A program made the position numbers and the translations under genes. Shown piece by piece: positions 48,560 through 60,699 of a stretch of DNA of 64,000 bases (its first letter is position 1; each line of letters starts with the position of its first letter). The notes under the pieces were generated by a model. It was not told the origin of the DNA and did not search any database. It saw only the letters and a program-made list of their open reading frames with translations. The stretch is from contig NC_059503.1 in assembly GCF_914767665.1 (NCBI RefSeq), forward strand, positions 16,182,001 to 16,246,000. The letters run 5' to 3'. This stretch comes from Harmonia axyridis (lineage: Eukaryota; Arthropoda; Insecta; Coleoptera; Coccinellidae).

Positions 48560-48930
48560 AATAATTTTTCGACAGAGATTTCTCGAAAAATATCTCAGAC
48601 TCCCACAGATTCATGGTTATATTTTATCATCATATGTTGGTACTTGGAACTCTTATGTCATGGATTTATTTATTATCTGTCAAATTTGTAATACACATCA
48701 CTGTTCTTTTAACCAACAGTTTTCAGTGTAAGAATCAATAAACAATATTTATGGAAATATCACATTAATTCCTATTTTTAGTGAATCATAGAAATGATAC
48801 TGGTATAGAAGGTATATTTTTACATTGGTTCATTTAAAAACTTTCCACTTCGTGGCTCGACTTTGAATTTTTCACTCTTGGAAGAATAGCAATGCCTTCT
48901 GTACTTTTATTACTTATAAGTAATTATTCT
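48560..48930 (+). repeat. Foldback family A, diverged copy 4
   Basis: It shares ttcatggttatattttat, cttcgtggctcg and ggaagaatagcaatgccttc with the others but has many changes, so it is an older copy. It lies downstream of the nAChR gene. Confidence 0.7.
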
Positions 48931-49356
48931 GTATCTTTCAAGAATTAGGCTTTATTTTCGGTATCTCTTCTAATTATGAATTTCTTTGTCAAATGGACGC
49001 AAAAATAATGCTTATATTAATTACATATCAAGACAGGCGGAGGAACTGTCTTAAGCACTCAATATAATAAAGTGTCAAATTTCTTGTTGTTGATATGGCA
49101 GTTCAAACTGGAAATTGTTTATGGTGATCGGATGACATGACATTAAAATGAATATAAAACAATGGGTGAAATAGGATTTTTGTATTGCTAATTATTTGTA
49201 TTATCTGTTGATCAGCAAGTCAAAATATCCAGTATGGGTGTATTATTTCATTCCACTTACCATTGGCCTCTGAAATATTTCTTAAATATAAATTCAAAAT
49301 AAGCACTAGCAACTCAGAATTCAATTATGAAATTTTTATGAACATACTTGAGTGAA

Positions 49357-52126
49357 CCCAGCAAACCATGTTGTTATATGCGCCTTCCCGTTACATAACA
49401 TCCCTAAGAAATGAGGTATATACCTGATACATCTCAAAACTAATGTATCTGATACATAACATTTCATATATCCATGAAATTATTTCACTTATTCATATAT
49501 CATATATGTAACATTGTTATATTACTGAAGTTACGTATATGATACATCTTCCAGCATCCCTAAAAACAATATTACTCTGATATCTACTAGTGTGTAATAT
49601 AGTTACATATCATATATGTAACATTCGCAATATATATTTTACATTGCTAATATTATGTAAAAGCTATGTAAATATAGCATATTCATGATATATTACTCAG
49701 ATCTATACAAGTACTCTTATAATACATAACCTTTATTAAAGTTGAACTGTTTAGAGATTTTTGCCAGGACTAGTGCAGTGAAAAGTGATATGCATTTTCT
49801 AACTTTTGATTGTTAGTTAGAAGTGATGAATTATAATAATAATAATATTCAATATTCTTTGATTTTTCATCAATTCCGGATTACTTTCATCGTGGAAATA
49901 TGTGAGATAAGAAGTGAAAAACTGTAATAATAATATTCAACATTCGATGATTTTTCACCAATTCCAGATTAGTTTCATAGTGAAAATATGTGAGGTAAGT
50001 GAATATAAGTATACTTCGACAACGTAACTACATTTAGATATATAAATGCTGTTGTATGTGCCTTTCATTTTGCTTTTGTACTTGCATGCCTGTTAATAGC
50101 ATAGGTATATTTGCTGCATGTTTTTGTGGATCGTTAATGGAATGTGTGCATGGTTTCTGTCTTCTTCATTCAAATTATATGCATTTTGATATTTTTCCTT
50201 TTTATGGTAATTTGCATTTGGGTGTATATAGTTCTGAAGTAATACCACAATTGTTTTATCATCTAAATAAGAAGTATCTGAATAGTGCGCTAGTTTTTAC
50301 TACTTAGACTATTTTTCTGCTATACTTTATTTATGTTTGTGATGTATATACCTATGTTATTCTCTGCTATTCGTGAAATTAAAACATCTAGATTTCATAT
50401 ATGCACAATACACTTTTCTTCCATCATTATTAATGACCATCAATGTCAGATCACATAAGGATGCTTTTTGAGAAATAGATTCTGATAAGTTTAATCAAAT
50501 GTTTTAATATGATATAAATAATTTTGCTGTTTCAGAGTGAGGAATCACCTCCTGAAGTTTACTCATGTATTCAAAACTTTCATAACTTTATATTATGTAA
50601 GAAATTTGTTATTTATCCAATCAGGAAACCTCGTTACTGAGAATTTTAATTGTAAATACCATTTTTTTTAAAAATTCCAATATGTTTAGGTTTTGCATCT
50701 CAATCTTTTATCCAATGTGCAGACTTTGAGAAGATAGATATCAGCCGAGTGGATAAGGCTGCGGCCACATTGAGGATCAAGAGACAAAAATAAGTTTTGG
50801 TTGATGTAGGTACTTTGATTACATTAAAAATTTTCAATAATTCTATGATCTTTCATTTAACAAACACCCAATTTTTAAATTATTAAATCCTGTTTTACTA
50901 TTCATAAATTATTTGTAATATTTCAAATGTGGTGCATACCAAACGTAGTAATCTGGTTTTTGTTGAATTTTCTAGGTTCAAAATAATAATATTGTTGACT
51001 AAAAAATATCTTTCTAGCAAAAAATGAAAGATGGAGTTTAAATATATATTTTTGGAATGCACCTTAATTCATAAGTATCTCTTTTCATGTAATTTATAAG
51101 TGATATATCATTTATTAATTGATGTTGGCTAGATACCAGCAGTTTTAGTTTCAATTGGTATTGTGTATCATTTGTTATATTTTTGTTTGGAAGGTATTGA
51201 AAAAAATTCCAACAAATTCACTAAAACATAATTTGTGTGGTGTCGGCATATTTAGATTTTTTATATGTAGTTTGATTAGTTTTTCCTCCAGAAAGAATTG
51301 TACAGGTATGTATTGTTTTTGAATTGCATAGAGAATTTACTTCTGAGTACCTATATGTAATATAAACATTCAGATAACTATTACATTTTTCTTATGTCTC
51401 TTGTTTGTAGCAGATATATTTCTTTTGGTTATATCACATAGAACGGATAAATTTTTTTATATTGCATGGTGAACTTTTTACTGAGTATATATTATGTAAT
51501 ATAACCATATATAGGTTGGCCCAGTTCTTGTAGAGTAACTTGGTGTATTCACTTTTAGGATGAAAGCGTCATAGTCACTTTATAGGTCAATAAATTCACA
51601 AAAACATAAGGAGGTTATTGACATCAGGTTGTTCAAAATTAAAGATTTTATTGATAAATCTGGTAACTTGAACAACCTCGATATAACTTCCTTATTATGA
51701 AATTACGACCCATATTCATATTATGTTTTCATCTTAAAAACTGAAAACTCTCACAACTGTTATTCTACAAAAAACTGAGCCAGCCTGTATATATTTATAT
51801 TACATAAAAAGGATGTACCATAAATATTACAAATGTAATATACCAGCGATGTATCATGTATGTTACATGAAATGTAACAGCTACGTATATGATACATAAA
51901 GGATGTACCATAAATATTACAGATGTAATATACCAGCGATGTATCATGTATGTTACATGATCTGTACATGATACATGGCAATTTTGTTACATGTTATGTA
52001 ACGGAAGGCGGACATAGAGCGGTCGTTGAGCGGTACTAGAAAGGCGCGTGTATGTTACATTGTTATGTAACATAGATCGTTGTAATATATATGTTATGTC
52101 TATGATACGTATTTGTGTTTGCTGGG
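49357..52126. mobile_element. 2.77-kb element with CCCAGCAAAC termini and hairpin-rich ends
   Basis: The 10-bp CCCAGCAAAC at 49357-49366 is inverted at 52117-52126. Inside both ends cgccttccgttacataac-type sequence recurs, with many short palindromes built from atgtatcat and gtaacat. A 90-bp tandem pair starts at 51811 and 51901; another of about 90 bp starts near 49823 and 49914. The 84-codon open stretch at 50056-50307 is unidentified. No clean target duplication is seen; tgaac lies near both ends. Confidence 0.6.
50733..50775 (+). other. tRNA A-box-like sequence
   Basis: atcagccgagtggataaggc resembles the D-arm of tRNA-Leu/Ser. No matching T-arm follows at the right distance, so it is at most a fragment of a tRNA-derived repeat. 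Confidence 0.2.
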
Positions 52127-53200
52127 AATGAACATATTTCAATGTTCAGTTGCATTTTTTTATGACTTAATTGAAACAACATTCATATTTTGCTCTATCT
52201 ATCTGAAAAATCAACAATATTTTTTGTACTTACACTGTTGAACACGAATTCCAATTGAAAAAATTCAATTTGAAATTTAATGCATTCAATAATTTTATAA
52301 CTCCTGGATGCCATTTTGTTTCCAATTCTTATTGAGATTAATGTGACTGTTGTTTTATTGTTTTGCCGTGAATAGAAGTTGTTGTGTATTAGCTCTATCT
52401 TCAGCAATAACTTGAAGAATAATAATTAGACCAATAGAATACCTATTGATGAAATGGGATCATTGTAAATAGAGTTGTAAATGTTAGAAATTGTGATTAG
52501 AAGATGAATGAGTGAGATAGTTCTGTTGAAAGCTGTTGCTTTATTTTATAATCATGCCAATAAAAAATTCGAGAGAAATATATTTTAGTTGTTCCTAATG
52601 ATATCTGACTTTAGCGCAAAAATGTCTGCTTCAAATTTCCTTATATAAAGGATTTTTTCATTTTGAATAAATAAAAATTCGTTCTTCATGCTAGAAACTT
52701 GCAGGAAATGAATACTACATGAAATGTTTCAGATGAAGATTATCCGTTTGAAATGACCTTGAGAGATTTAATATGTGTAATTATTCTGAAACCAAACTTT
52801 CGAACTCAATGTTGAAAAATCAATATTTTATGCAGATTTGGAGTTTTGTTCTTCAAGTGTTTCAAAAAATCATCAATTAAAAAAAATTCAGTTATTATTA
52901 TTATTTATGACTAGCTTATAATATAATGAAATAGATAATAAATATATTGAAACCTATGTAGTCGAAGATACAAATATGTGATGAAGTCTGACCAGATGCT
53001 GGAATACAAAGACGATACATTATTTAGAGAAAGTGTTTTTCATTCAAGTATTTTTCAAGTTTCCTAGTTTTCTTCCAACAACTGGAAATTGTTTCAAATC
53101 AGAATTCGGATAATTTGATTTGAAATATTTGCAAACATGTGAATTTAAATGATAATTACTTTTTTTTACATCAAATCTTTTTTGAGGGGAATAGAGACCT
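52127..53200. other. Intergenic and phosphatase 3' UTR
   Basis: AT-rich. A minus-strand AATAAA at 52539-52544 could serve the phosphatase but is 650 bp from its stop. Confidence 0.35.
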
Positions 53201-53398
53201 TCAACCTCTCTGTTTTCCATGTGGAGGTGGTCTCCATTCTGGACGATCTAAACTACGCTCAGATTCGCATTCCTGAGTATAATTTCTTGGCAATAGATTA
53301 TCAATCGAACGCAAAAATATATTCATAGGACACATTTCGTGACAGTCTTTCAATTTCCTTACTTCAGGTGGTTTGTTGACATCTACAAGATGAAGAAT
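53201..53398 (-). CDS. Acid phosphatase exon 6 (C-terminus)
   Basis: Sixty-five codons and a stop start ILHLVDVNKPPEVRKLKDC, followed by the conserved CHEMCP cysteine pair, and end PPPHGKQRG. The acceptor is ttccattttcag. Joining in phase 0 to exon 5 gives a continuous family-like sequence. No membrane anchor is visible at the C-terminus. Confidence 0.88.
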   Translation of the reverse strand: MLHLVDVNKPPEVRKLKDCHEMCPMNIFLRSIDNLLPRNYTQECESERSLDRPEWRPPPHGKQRG

Positions 53399-56300
53399 CT
53401 GAAAATGGAAAATATTAGTACCTAACCTCATACTTGTAATTTAAGCATTATAATATCATAAAGAAATTATATGGAAAGGTAATTGAAATTACGCTCATCT
53501 CATTATTCAACCCTATAGGAAATAACTGATAATTTGAATTTCAAAATTTTTCAGAAATATAGAACAGAAACATCAGATTAGCAAAAAGTAAGGCGAAAGG
53601 CCAGTTGCACCATTTGCCTAAACATTGATTGAAATTTGAACATCGATTAATTTCTGATTTCTCTTAAGAAATCAGAGAGTAATCAATGTTTAAATTTTTA
53701 ATCAATATTTAGGCAAATGGTGCAACTGGCCCTAAGGGTTTACCAAAAAGCAACGTGCTGCTTTGGAAAGTGAAAAGCAATAGATTGGTTTCGCTCTTCA
53801 GTAACCGATCCAATGATGAACCAAACAAAAACAGAGGGTATTTGATCATAAGCAAGATGCAGCATCAGCAACAAATAACGTGTTGACGTCACACCTGGCA
53901 TCCAAGAAATCTTTCTTCCAATGGTGTTCCCAAAAGTAAAGATATCTGCGTACATTCCTTTTTCCTTCGTGGTGTTAAAATCACCTTTTTCTCGTCTTTT
54001 CATACTAATAGGTGGAGAAACGCCTGTAGAAAATGAAAAGAGTCTATCTTTTCTCACCTCTAATGGCAGCACGTTTCCTTGAAATAAACTACTAATTTAG
54101 ATTTCTTCTAGTTCCCATTCCAATTTATTTTTCAACTTTGTCCCTAAAGCTTTCAATATTTATAAACTCTAATAAAAAAAGGAGGCGAAGCTGGAAGATT
54201 CCATACTACATGACCATAATAAAAAAAATCTACTCACTCGAACTGAATACTCCTCATTTGCCCTGAATTGATGAAGTTCCAAAATAATGGCTGAAGAATA
54301 GTTCGGAAATTCGTAATTGAATATTCCTAAAGCAAACATGAGATTTACTAGGTTATGTTCGTGGATTGAAAAGAGTAACAATTTTGTATTAGTGGGATAT
54401 ATCTCATCATTAATTTTTTCATTCCAGTGTTTTGTTACTTTGCTCAGCATTCGTCCTGAAAAAAATTAAATAATTATCAGTTCAGTAATGAATAATACCA
54501 AAGAATCAGTTTAGTGGTGGAATTTCAAGCTGTCTATTTGAAATGGTATAAAGGAATCTTACATATTCACTTACCACCACTCAATCTCTTGAGTAAGTTA
54601 TTGGAGTTCTCTAATATATATCTTTGCAAAGTCAAATTAAGAACGAAATAGGGAAAAACTTGGGTGGCCCAGCCTGGCAGTTCCAAATTCAGTGAGTCTT
54701 CAGAACTGAAGAGTTGATAAAGCCTAAAAACTGTTTCTAGATCTCCGATATTCTTTCCAGTCTTATTCTTAATGTAGTCCAAGGTGTTAGCATGTTGTTT
54801 TAGTAGTTTCTCGACTTCAGGGGAATTCTGTGCTTTTTCCACCTCTTTTTTGTACCTCGGGCAGTACATCGTTGGACGTTGCAACCACTGAAAGTGACAA
54901 CATAGTTTAAATAATAGGAGTGTTTTAAAGTTTTATCAACTAACCGTGTCATCGCGTCCATCTAGATAATTGTAAGGTACTGGTTGCCAGTTTGGAATTT
55001 CATCACTCCAACGTTCTGATGCTGTAGGTGGAAAGAGACCAGCGAGAACTAAAAGAGCCGTCATTTTAGTTCTTGGTAAGGAAGTGCTAGTGGCTCGGAC
55101 GACTCCATATTGATACGCATCCCCCAAAAAGGAACCATAACGTTTTCTCAGGAATTTGCCGACTTTGTGGGAATTCACTTTTCCGAGCTGAAAGAGATTA
55201 TAAAACAAATTTTCAATTGATGTGACTTTTAGCAATTTCAAATCATTATCGGAGTCAGAACCATAGAATATCAAGAAGAATGAGGAATGACTAAAGAGTT
55301 TCTGATACGAGATCGCCGAGGTACTTTGGGAACTACTTTTCATAAATTTTTTCGTTTGTCAACAACATTTTTTAAGAGCTGATTATACCTGACATTGGGT
55401 GGATATAAGGTACCTACTCTAATTCTATTTTTTCTTGGCATATCACTGTGTTGATCAACAGAGTATTTGTTTTCCACAATAATTCAATTTCGGAGGGCCA
55501 TATTTTGAACATCAGTGTTTCCTTCATTTGGCCAAAAAAAAAAGAACAATGACCTTATTTCAGGAACATTTAAACGTTCGTCATTAAACCTCTATTTGTG
55601 CATTTGGAGACACAGACTGGTATTTATAAAGGTCAGTATACAGGGTGTTCCATCTCAGATGAGCCATCCCGTATAGTTCTTACTCCATAGTGATTGGAAA
55701 ATTCTTCCAATCACTTCGAAAAATTTTGTTTGGGGACATCTGTATATTTGCAATGGGCCACTGGGCCTCAGTTCAGCTGTATAGGCGCCGCACTTAAAAG
55801 AACCCCCTCAGAGGGGGCGCTCCGACCCCTCAAAATTAAATAGGGAGAGGGATTGAGTAATACTTCATTGGAAAGGTCTTGGAAGCCTCTTTACAATGAA
55901 AAAAATAAGTTTGGATGAACCGTTTTGGCCAAAAATCAACTTTTCAGCTCAAATGAACCATCTCAAATATTTTGGTTATTTTTCAATGTGCAAGCCCATT
56001 TTTATTGACCCTTTTTATAAACACACCTTTAAAGGACGATTTTTTTGAAATAGTATTCAAACGAATATTATCCAAAAACAAGTAATATTGAAACATTTCG
56101 AACAAATACTTTGGTATGTCTTAAAAAGTATTAAAAATGGGATTTTATAGATCTCAGAGATATAACCTGGTCGAAAAAACGAAAAAACTGCGTCTTGAGT
56201 TACTCCTATCAATTAGGTGAAATATGTTATGAAGAGAAAATATAAATATTGTTATTTTTATACTAGGAACAACATTCAATTAAGATATAAAATTTATGTT

Positions 56301-56684
56301 GCCATGAAAAATTATATAATTCTTTAAATAAATTATGAATACTCACTTTGTTTAATTGTCCCAGGTCCTCATGCAGAAACTTATGTGGATCATGTGGATA
56401 TATTTCTGAACGTTGAGGATACCTCGCTCCGTGCCTCACGAACTGGAATTATAAGAACACCTATTCATTTATTCTAAATTAAAAACACACCTATAAAAAA
56501 ATTCCACTCATATGCCAGATCTAAGCGAATTATAATGGAGGAGTGAATCATAATTATTTATTGAATTTAAACTTACCACATGTACCAACTTCAACGAATC
56601 CAACGAATCATGTCTATAAGTTTCTGTCGGCAACGAAGAAACAGCAACAAGAAACACGAACAAAAACAGAACCACAGGAAACAT
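53201..56684 (-). CDS. Secreted histidine acid phosphatase (insect venom/testicular acid phosphatase family), complete
   Basis: Six exons on the minus strand encode 391 residues: 56684-56577, 56442-56347, 55187-54945, 54887-54575, 54455-54238 and 53398-53201. All junctions use GT-AG and keep frame. The start is an ATG followed by a clear signal peptide (MFPVVLFLFVFLVAVSS). Family members hydrolyse phosphate monoesters through a phosphohistidine. The N-terminal motif RHGARYP (His40) is present. The later Arg motif reads RATSTSLPRT, two residues longer than the usual R-x-T-x3-RT, and the HD dipeptide of the proton donor is HE (His285-Glu286). Four cysteines fit the family: C158, C345, C349 and C370. 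Length is normal for the family. It is tail to tail with the nAChR gene and head to head with the B4GAT1-like gene. Activity is uncertain given the motif changes. Confidence 0.88.
53599..53731. mobile_element. 133-bp hairpin MITE in phosphatase intron 5
   Basis: The whole element folds back: ggccagttgcaccatttgcc at one end and ggcaaatggtgcaactggcc at the other, meeting around gaaatcagagag. MITEs beginning GGCCnGTTGCACCA are widespread in arthropods. Confidence 0.8.
54238..54455 (-). CDS. Acid phosphatase exon 5 (HE in place of HD)
   Basis: Two bases plus 72 codons begin RMLSKVTKHWNEKI, continue to LLLFSIHEHNLVNLMFALGI and end ANEEYSVR. The position that is normally His-Asp reads His-Glu (codons CAC GAA). 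The donor is CGA|GTGAGT. Reading through this donor reaches a stop soon after, so the splice to 53398 is preferred. Confidence 0.88.
54575..54887 (-). CDS. Acid phosphatase exon 4 (alpha domain)
   Basis: This exon has 104 codons plus one base, starting WLQRPTMYCPRYKKE and ending NNLLKRLSG. It forms the mostly helical middle domain (LETVFRLYQL, LPGWATQVFP). The acceptor is cactttcag and the donor is G|GTAAGT. Confidence 0.9.
54945..55187 (-). CDS. Acid phosphatase exon 3 (Arg motif)
   Basis: Eighty-one codons run from LGKVNSHKVGKFLRKRYGSF to YNYLDGRDDT and include VVRATSTSLPRTKMTA and the family signature LAGLFPP. The acceptor is ctctttcag and the donor is ACG|GTTAGT. The Arg motif appears two residues longer than usual. 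Confidence 0.9.
55639..56200. repeat. Repeat with tacagggtgttcc end in phosphatase intron 2
   Basis: The end resembles other tacagggtg elements here, followed by cgccgcacttaaaagaaccc and ctcagagggggcgctccgac, unusually GC-rich for this window. Its right partner was not found. Confidence 0.4.
56347..56442 (-). CDS. Acid phosphatase exon 2 (RHG motif)
   Basis: Thirty-two codons read FVRHGARYPQRSEIYP through GQLNK. It holds the phosphate-binding RHGxRxP motif with the nucleophilic histidine. The acceptor is ataattccag and the donor is AAA|GTGAGT. Confidence 0.9.
56577..56684 (-). CDS. Acid phosphatase exon 1 (signal peptide)
   Basis: Thirty-six codons from ATG at 56684 give a hydrophobic leader ending near VSS-LP, then YRHDSLDSLKLVHV, the first beta strand. 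The donor is GTG|GTAAGT. Start choice rests on the signal peptide and correct spacing to RHG. Confidence 0.87.
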
Positions 56685-57852
56685 GATTTATCACAATAAT
56701 GTTTTTGAGAAATCGATCGTAGAGCACTACGTTCGAGTATGATGGACAGATTTGTCAACTAAAGTTCCGAGCAGAGTTGTTTTGTACTAGTTATACATAT
56801 AGCAAGCATTAAATGAGTTCGAAGAAGATATCTCACTGAAGTCAAAGGTCTTCAATAACAATGCGTTTTGAAGGAAGAACTTATAATCTATCATGCCCAA
56901 GACAGAATTGTAATCATTTTTGCACTGACTGCTAAATATCTTGTTAACACAATTTGGCACACAAATATCTAATTTTACGGTGATGTTATTTCCAATTGAG
57001 GATTCTGCTACAATTACGAACTAATAATAGATTGCATATCTTTGTTTATATTACATCACAACAATAATTTATCGAGAAGACAAGAAACAGAAATTTCTTC
57101 ATTTACCGATCATTACCTCTATTTCAAGCGTTCTTTGCTCGATGTTATCGATTTTGTCGCTGTCACAGCAACGATAATGTGATTGTGTTGTTTATCAAAT
57201 ACATTAGATAGTTGAGCGATAATTACAGAGGAAACACGAGGGAGTATTAAATCGAAAAGGAATTTTTCCTGATATAAATTGAGTTATTAAAACACCATTA
57301 TAATCAATCCTACAAGAGTTGGCACTTCTTATATCTCAGGGTGTGATAACGATGTATTAGAAAGAAATGCATCAAGCATCATGTCAAACGGAGATCGACA
57401 AGATTTTCTTCTGTTCCCTTCTACAAATAGTGAAAGTCTCCTACCTGAACAATTGTAGCCTGATATTATTCTCCTGAAGATAAACATTTGATCGTAATAT
57501 TTAGCATTCAATATCCCAAAAAACTACTCGTATGGGCAATTTTTTTGTGAATAAGGCCTTTTTTAATTAATAGCAACTTGAATGGGGAAAAATACGTGCA
57601 GCAGGCTGAATGCTCATAATGCAAGTCAAATCCTAAAATTTTTGAACAGAAGGTCTACTGGATGTCTCATTTACATTGAATGTATTATACAAGTACCATA
57701 GACGGCTAAGTCACCGGATATAACTTCACTCGACGTTTTTTGATGGAGTTACTTAGCTCTCAAAATATACATTAGAGTCCTGAAAGTTTGGAAGACCTGC
57801 GAATAAAATATTAGACATAAATTTTAATGATAATGAACATGTATAATTATAA

Positions 57853-58608
57853 TACAGAGTGTTTCATTGGGAAACGGAAATATTTCACGAGTGCGTAGGT
57901 GGCACCAAGCTGATAAGCTGATCCCGAGTATTGATTTCAGAGGAATACACTAACGATTTCAAGTGTCCCCAGACATAATAATCCACTTCCAGCAAACCAA
58001 ATTCTTAAAAACTTCACGTTTACGTCGAAAATTTGTGCAGTAATGAGAAACGACGAGAGAGTAACTGAAAGATAAAAACTGAAATGGTATGCAGCTATAA
58101 AAAGTAAAACCAATGTGAAAATCAATTACAAAAGTAATATTTTTGATAATTCATTGTTAAAAGTCATTTCAAACCATTTTCAGGTATCCAAGTTCTCAAA
58201 AACTTCACTTTTACGTTGGAAATTTGTGCAGTAAAACACACATCTCAGTCTAGTTTTTAGTGGTGTTTCCGAATATTGAAACAGATTTTCAAAATTCCGA
58301 TGTACAGGGTGTTGTTTCGAGGATTCAAAAGATTCATAATTTTCTGTTAAAACGGATCTGGATTTTCAAGGCGGTTATTGCGTGATACGTTTGGGCTCTC
58401 AATTAGGAACATATTTGCCAAATATGAAGAAAATATAACAAGTGGTTCGTTTGATATGGCCTCAGAAAGAAACGAACAAAATTCATAAAACACCCTGTAT
58501 CTCGGCTACGAAGACAGTAAGACCCAATAAATGGGGTATCTCCAGATCCGCCTTGGTGCCACCTATGCACCTGTGAACTATTTCCGTTTCCCAATGAAAC
58601 ACCCTGTA
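57853..58608. mobile_element. Foldback element between the divergent genes
   Basis: tacagagtgtttcattggga and the reverse of tcccaatgaaacaccctgta form the ends. cgtaggtggcaccaag near 57894 pairs with cttggtgccacctatgc near 58551. A second, shorter pair with the same acagggtgtt end (58302 and 58499) is nested inside. Confidence 0.75.
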
Positions 58609-59761
58609 TCTATAATATGGTTGATTTCAATCGAGCTGAGAAACAGGCAACTCGATTGCCTCTGTGAGATGCACATCATTGTATTGTGTATTTTCCATAA
58701 ATAATATATCTATTTATAATTAATTCTCGTTCATATAATTCTGCTTTTCTTCATTTCGACTTTTTAACATAAACTTAATTTTTGAATTTTTCTTAATAAG
58801 GCAGATGTGTAAGAATTGGCGCTATATCTAAAATGCTATCTCTACGCATACACCAATCGATAAGGGCACGCAGTCGCCTATGAACCAAGACATCTAGACT
58901 AATTTCGGACATGTTGGTGAAAATACATGCAATGCTTACAGTTTTCCTGATTGATATTACATATAAATATAAAAATGCCAGTACCGAATGATAACAAACA
59001 GAAAAATTGAAGGAAGTTACCGCAATGTGATTACCGAATCTAACCAATGTGATAAAGTTTTGCATTCTCAATGACTTATGTGAGTATATTGTGAATGTTG
59101 TCAATGTTGATAATTGATTGCAATCTTTGTTGAGATACGATGTGAAGAAACGTCAGATTTGATTATATTTTCCACCAAAAGTTTAATACTTTTATGTTCC
59201 TGTTCAAAAGACATAATTGAAATCATGCTTATGTTATGGGATCATTAGAAATATGGTAATTCTTCAATTCAATAGCGGATATTCTATTTTTAATTTTGGT
59301 TGGTATGAATAAAACATTCTCTTATTGAAGAAATATACCAAACAGAAGAGTTAAGTTATGCACTTAATAATCAACTATATAGTTCTCAAGTAACTACTAA
59401 ATTTTTTCGTTAAATATACCTTCAAAAATACCTAGTCTCGATTGATAGTCTCTCGATGTTATTATTGACATTGATAATGTGTACGCAAAAGACGAATTGT
59501 ATGTTATTGTTAACATGAAGTATTCCAAAATTAAATCTTAGTATGTGTAGGATCACCTTATATCAATTTATATCTATTATATATTATGTATTTCTCAATA
59601 CGTCTTCGATATCAATTCTATTTCTACAAAATTATGATTTGAGAAAAAGATCAACATAGTTTAGTGCTAATAGTAGCTAAATAAAATCTTACATTTTCTG
59701 AAAATTTTAATCTTTAGGCAATTTCATCGATATTATTAATTATTTTTCTAATTTTTTTCAG
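58609..59761. other. Upstream region of the B4GAT1-like gene
   Basis: It must contain or precede the start exon, 5' UTR and promoter. A candidate ATG at 59515 with donor GTATGT would create a stop at the junction, so it is not accepted. No TATA box can be singled out in such AT-rich DNA. Confidence 0.35.
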
Positions 59762-60699
59762 AGAATATGTCGAATATGGAACTTGAGTGTTATCACTGTG
59801 TTAGCCCTCACCTTCTATAATATTTTCCTGGCATTCAAACTGAATCGAGAACATGAATGTCCCAGAGCAATAATAACACCAAGAAGAGATTTTCAGAGAC
59901 TGACAACAAGAGTAATAACAAGCAATGTTACCCTAGCGACTGGAAAACTTCAAAGTCCATTCGATGTTAGACTTGGTCGTTGGGATAATAAATTAGAGTA
60001 CAAGTTTTTCGATAACGTATTTTTGGGAACTCAATACACGAATCTGAGTAAGAAGCACAAAACATGTTTGGCCACTCAAAGCTCCTTGGACAAATTATAC
60101 TCAATAATTCAGGTGGCAAACCACTGGGATGGTCCGATATCTTTAGCAGCATTTGGATCTGGAGACGAAGAATTCAACAATCTACTTCTCTACAGCACAT
60201 ACCTCAGAGAATGTTTCCCGAAAGTCAAGGAAAAAGTTAATTTTCACTTCGCTTTCCCTCAAAACAACGCACCAACGAACTTACACATAAATTCTAGCCT
60301 TCTTAGTAAATTAGACTGCGACAACCCATATGGTTTACTCTTGCAGCTCAGCAGAATCAAAGATAGGAAAAAACTCATGAGATGGAAAAACCAAGTTATT
60401 TATCCCCAGAACCATTTGAGGAATTTGGCAAGGAAGAACTGCCAAAGCGATTACGTATTTTTGACAGACATAGATATCATTCCAAGCTATGGAATGGCTC
60501 AACTCTTGGATGGATTCCTTGAGAGCGATCACTGTGGAAATAAGCTATGTGCTTTTGTGATTCCTACTTTCGAATTGGATGAAAGAGTACGATTCCCTCC
60601 AAACAAGTCTGACTTGCTGAGATTGGCCGATAAAGGTCTCGCAAGACCTTTTCACCAGAAAGTATTCATTTACAATCAGTTCGCAACCAATTTCACCAG
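59762..60699 (+). CDS. B4GAT1: B4GAT1-like exon with membrane anchor and DxD motif
   Basis: The exon is 938 nt after acceptor ttttttcag. It reads RICRIWNLSVITVLALTFYN at the start and ends YNQFATNFT plus two bases at donor AG|GTAAGA. It contains the anchor, stem and most of the catalytic domain, including VFLTDIDIIPSYGM. Confidence 0.87.

Noticed and set aside
51760..51981. Repetitive open stretch with IHDTSLVYYICNIYGTSF
   Set aside because: Product of the 90-bp tandem repeat in the CCCAGCAAAC element.
53740..54072. 110-codon minus-strand open stretch inside the phosphatase gene
   Set aside because: It lies in intron 5. Joining exon 5 to it in the required phase meets a stop, while exon 5 to 53398 is seamless and conserved.
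59515..59545. ATG AAG TAT TCC with a good GTATGT donor as start exon of the B4GAT1-like gene
   Set aside because: The splice would create TAA at the junction.
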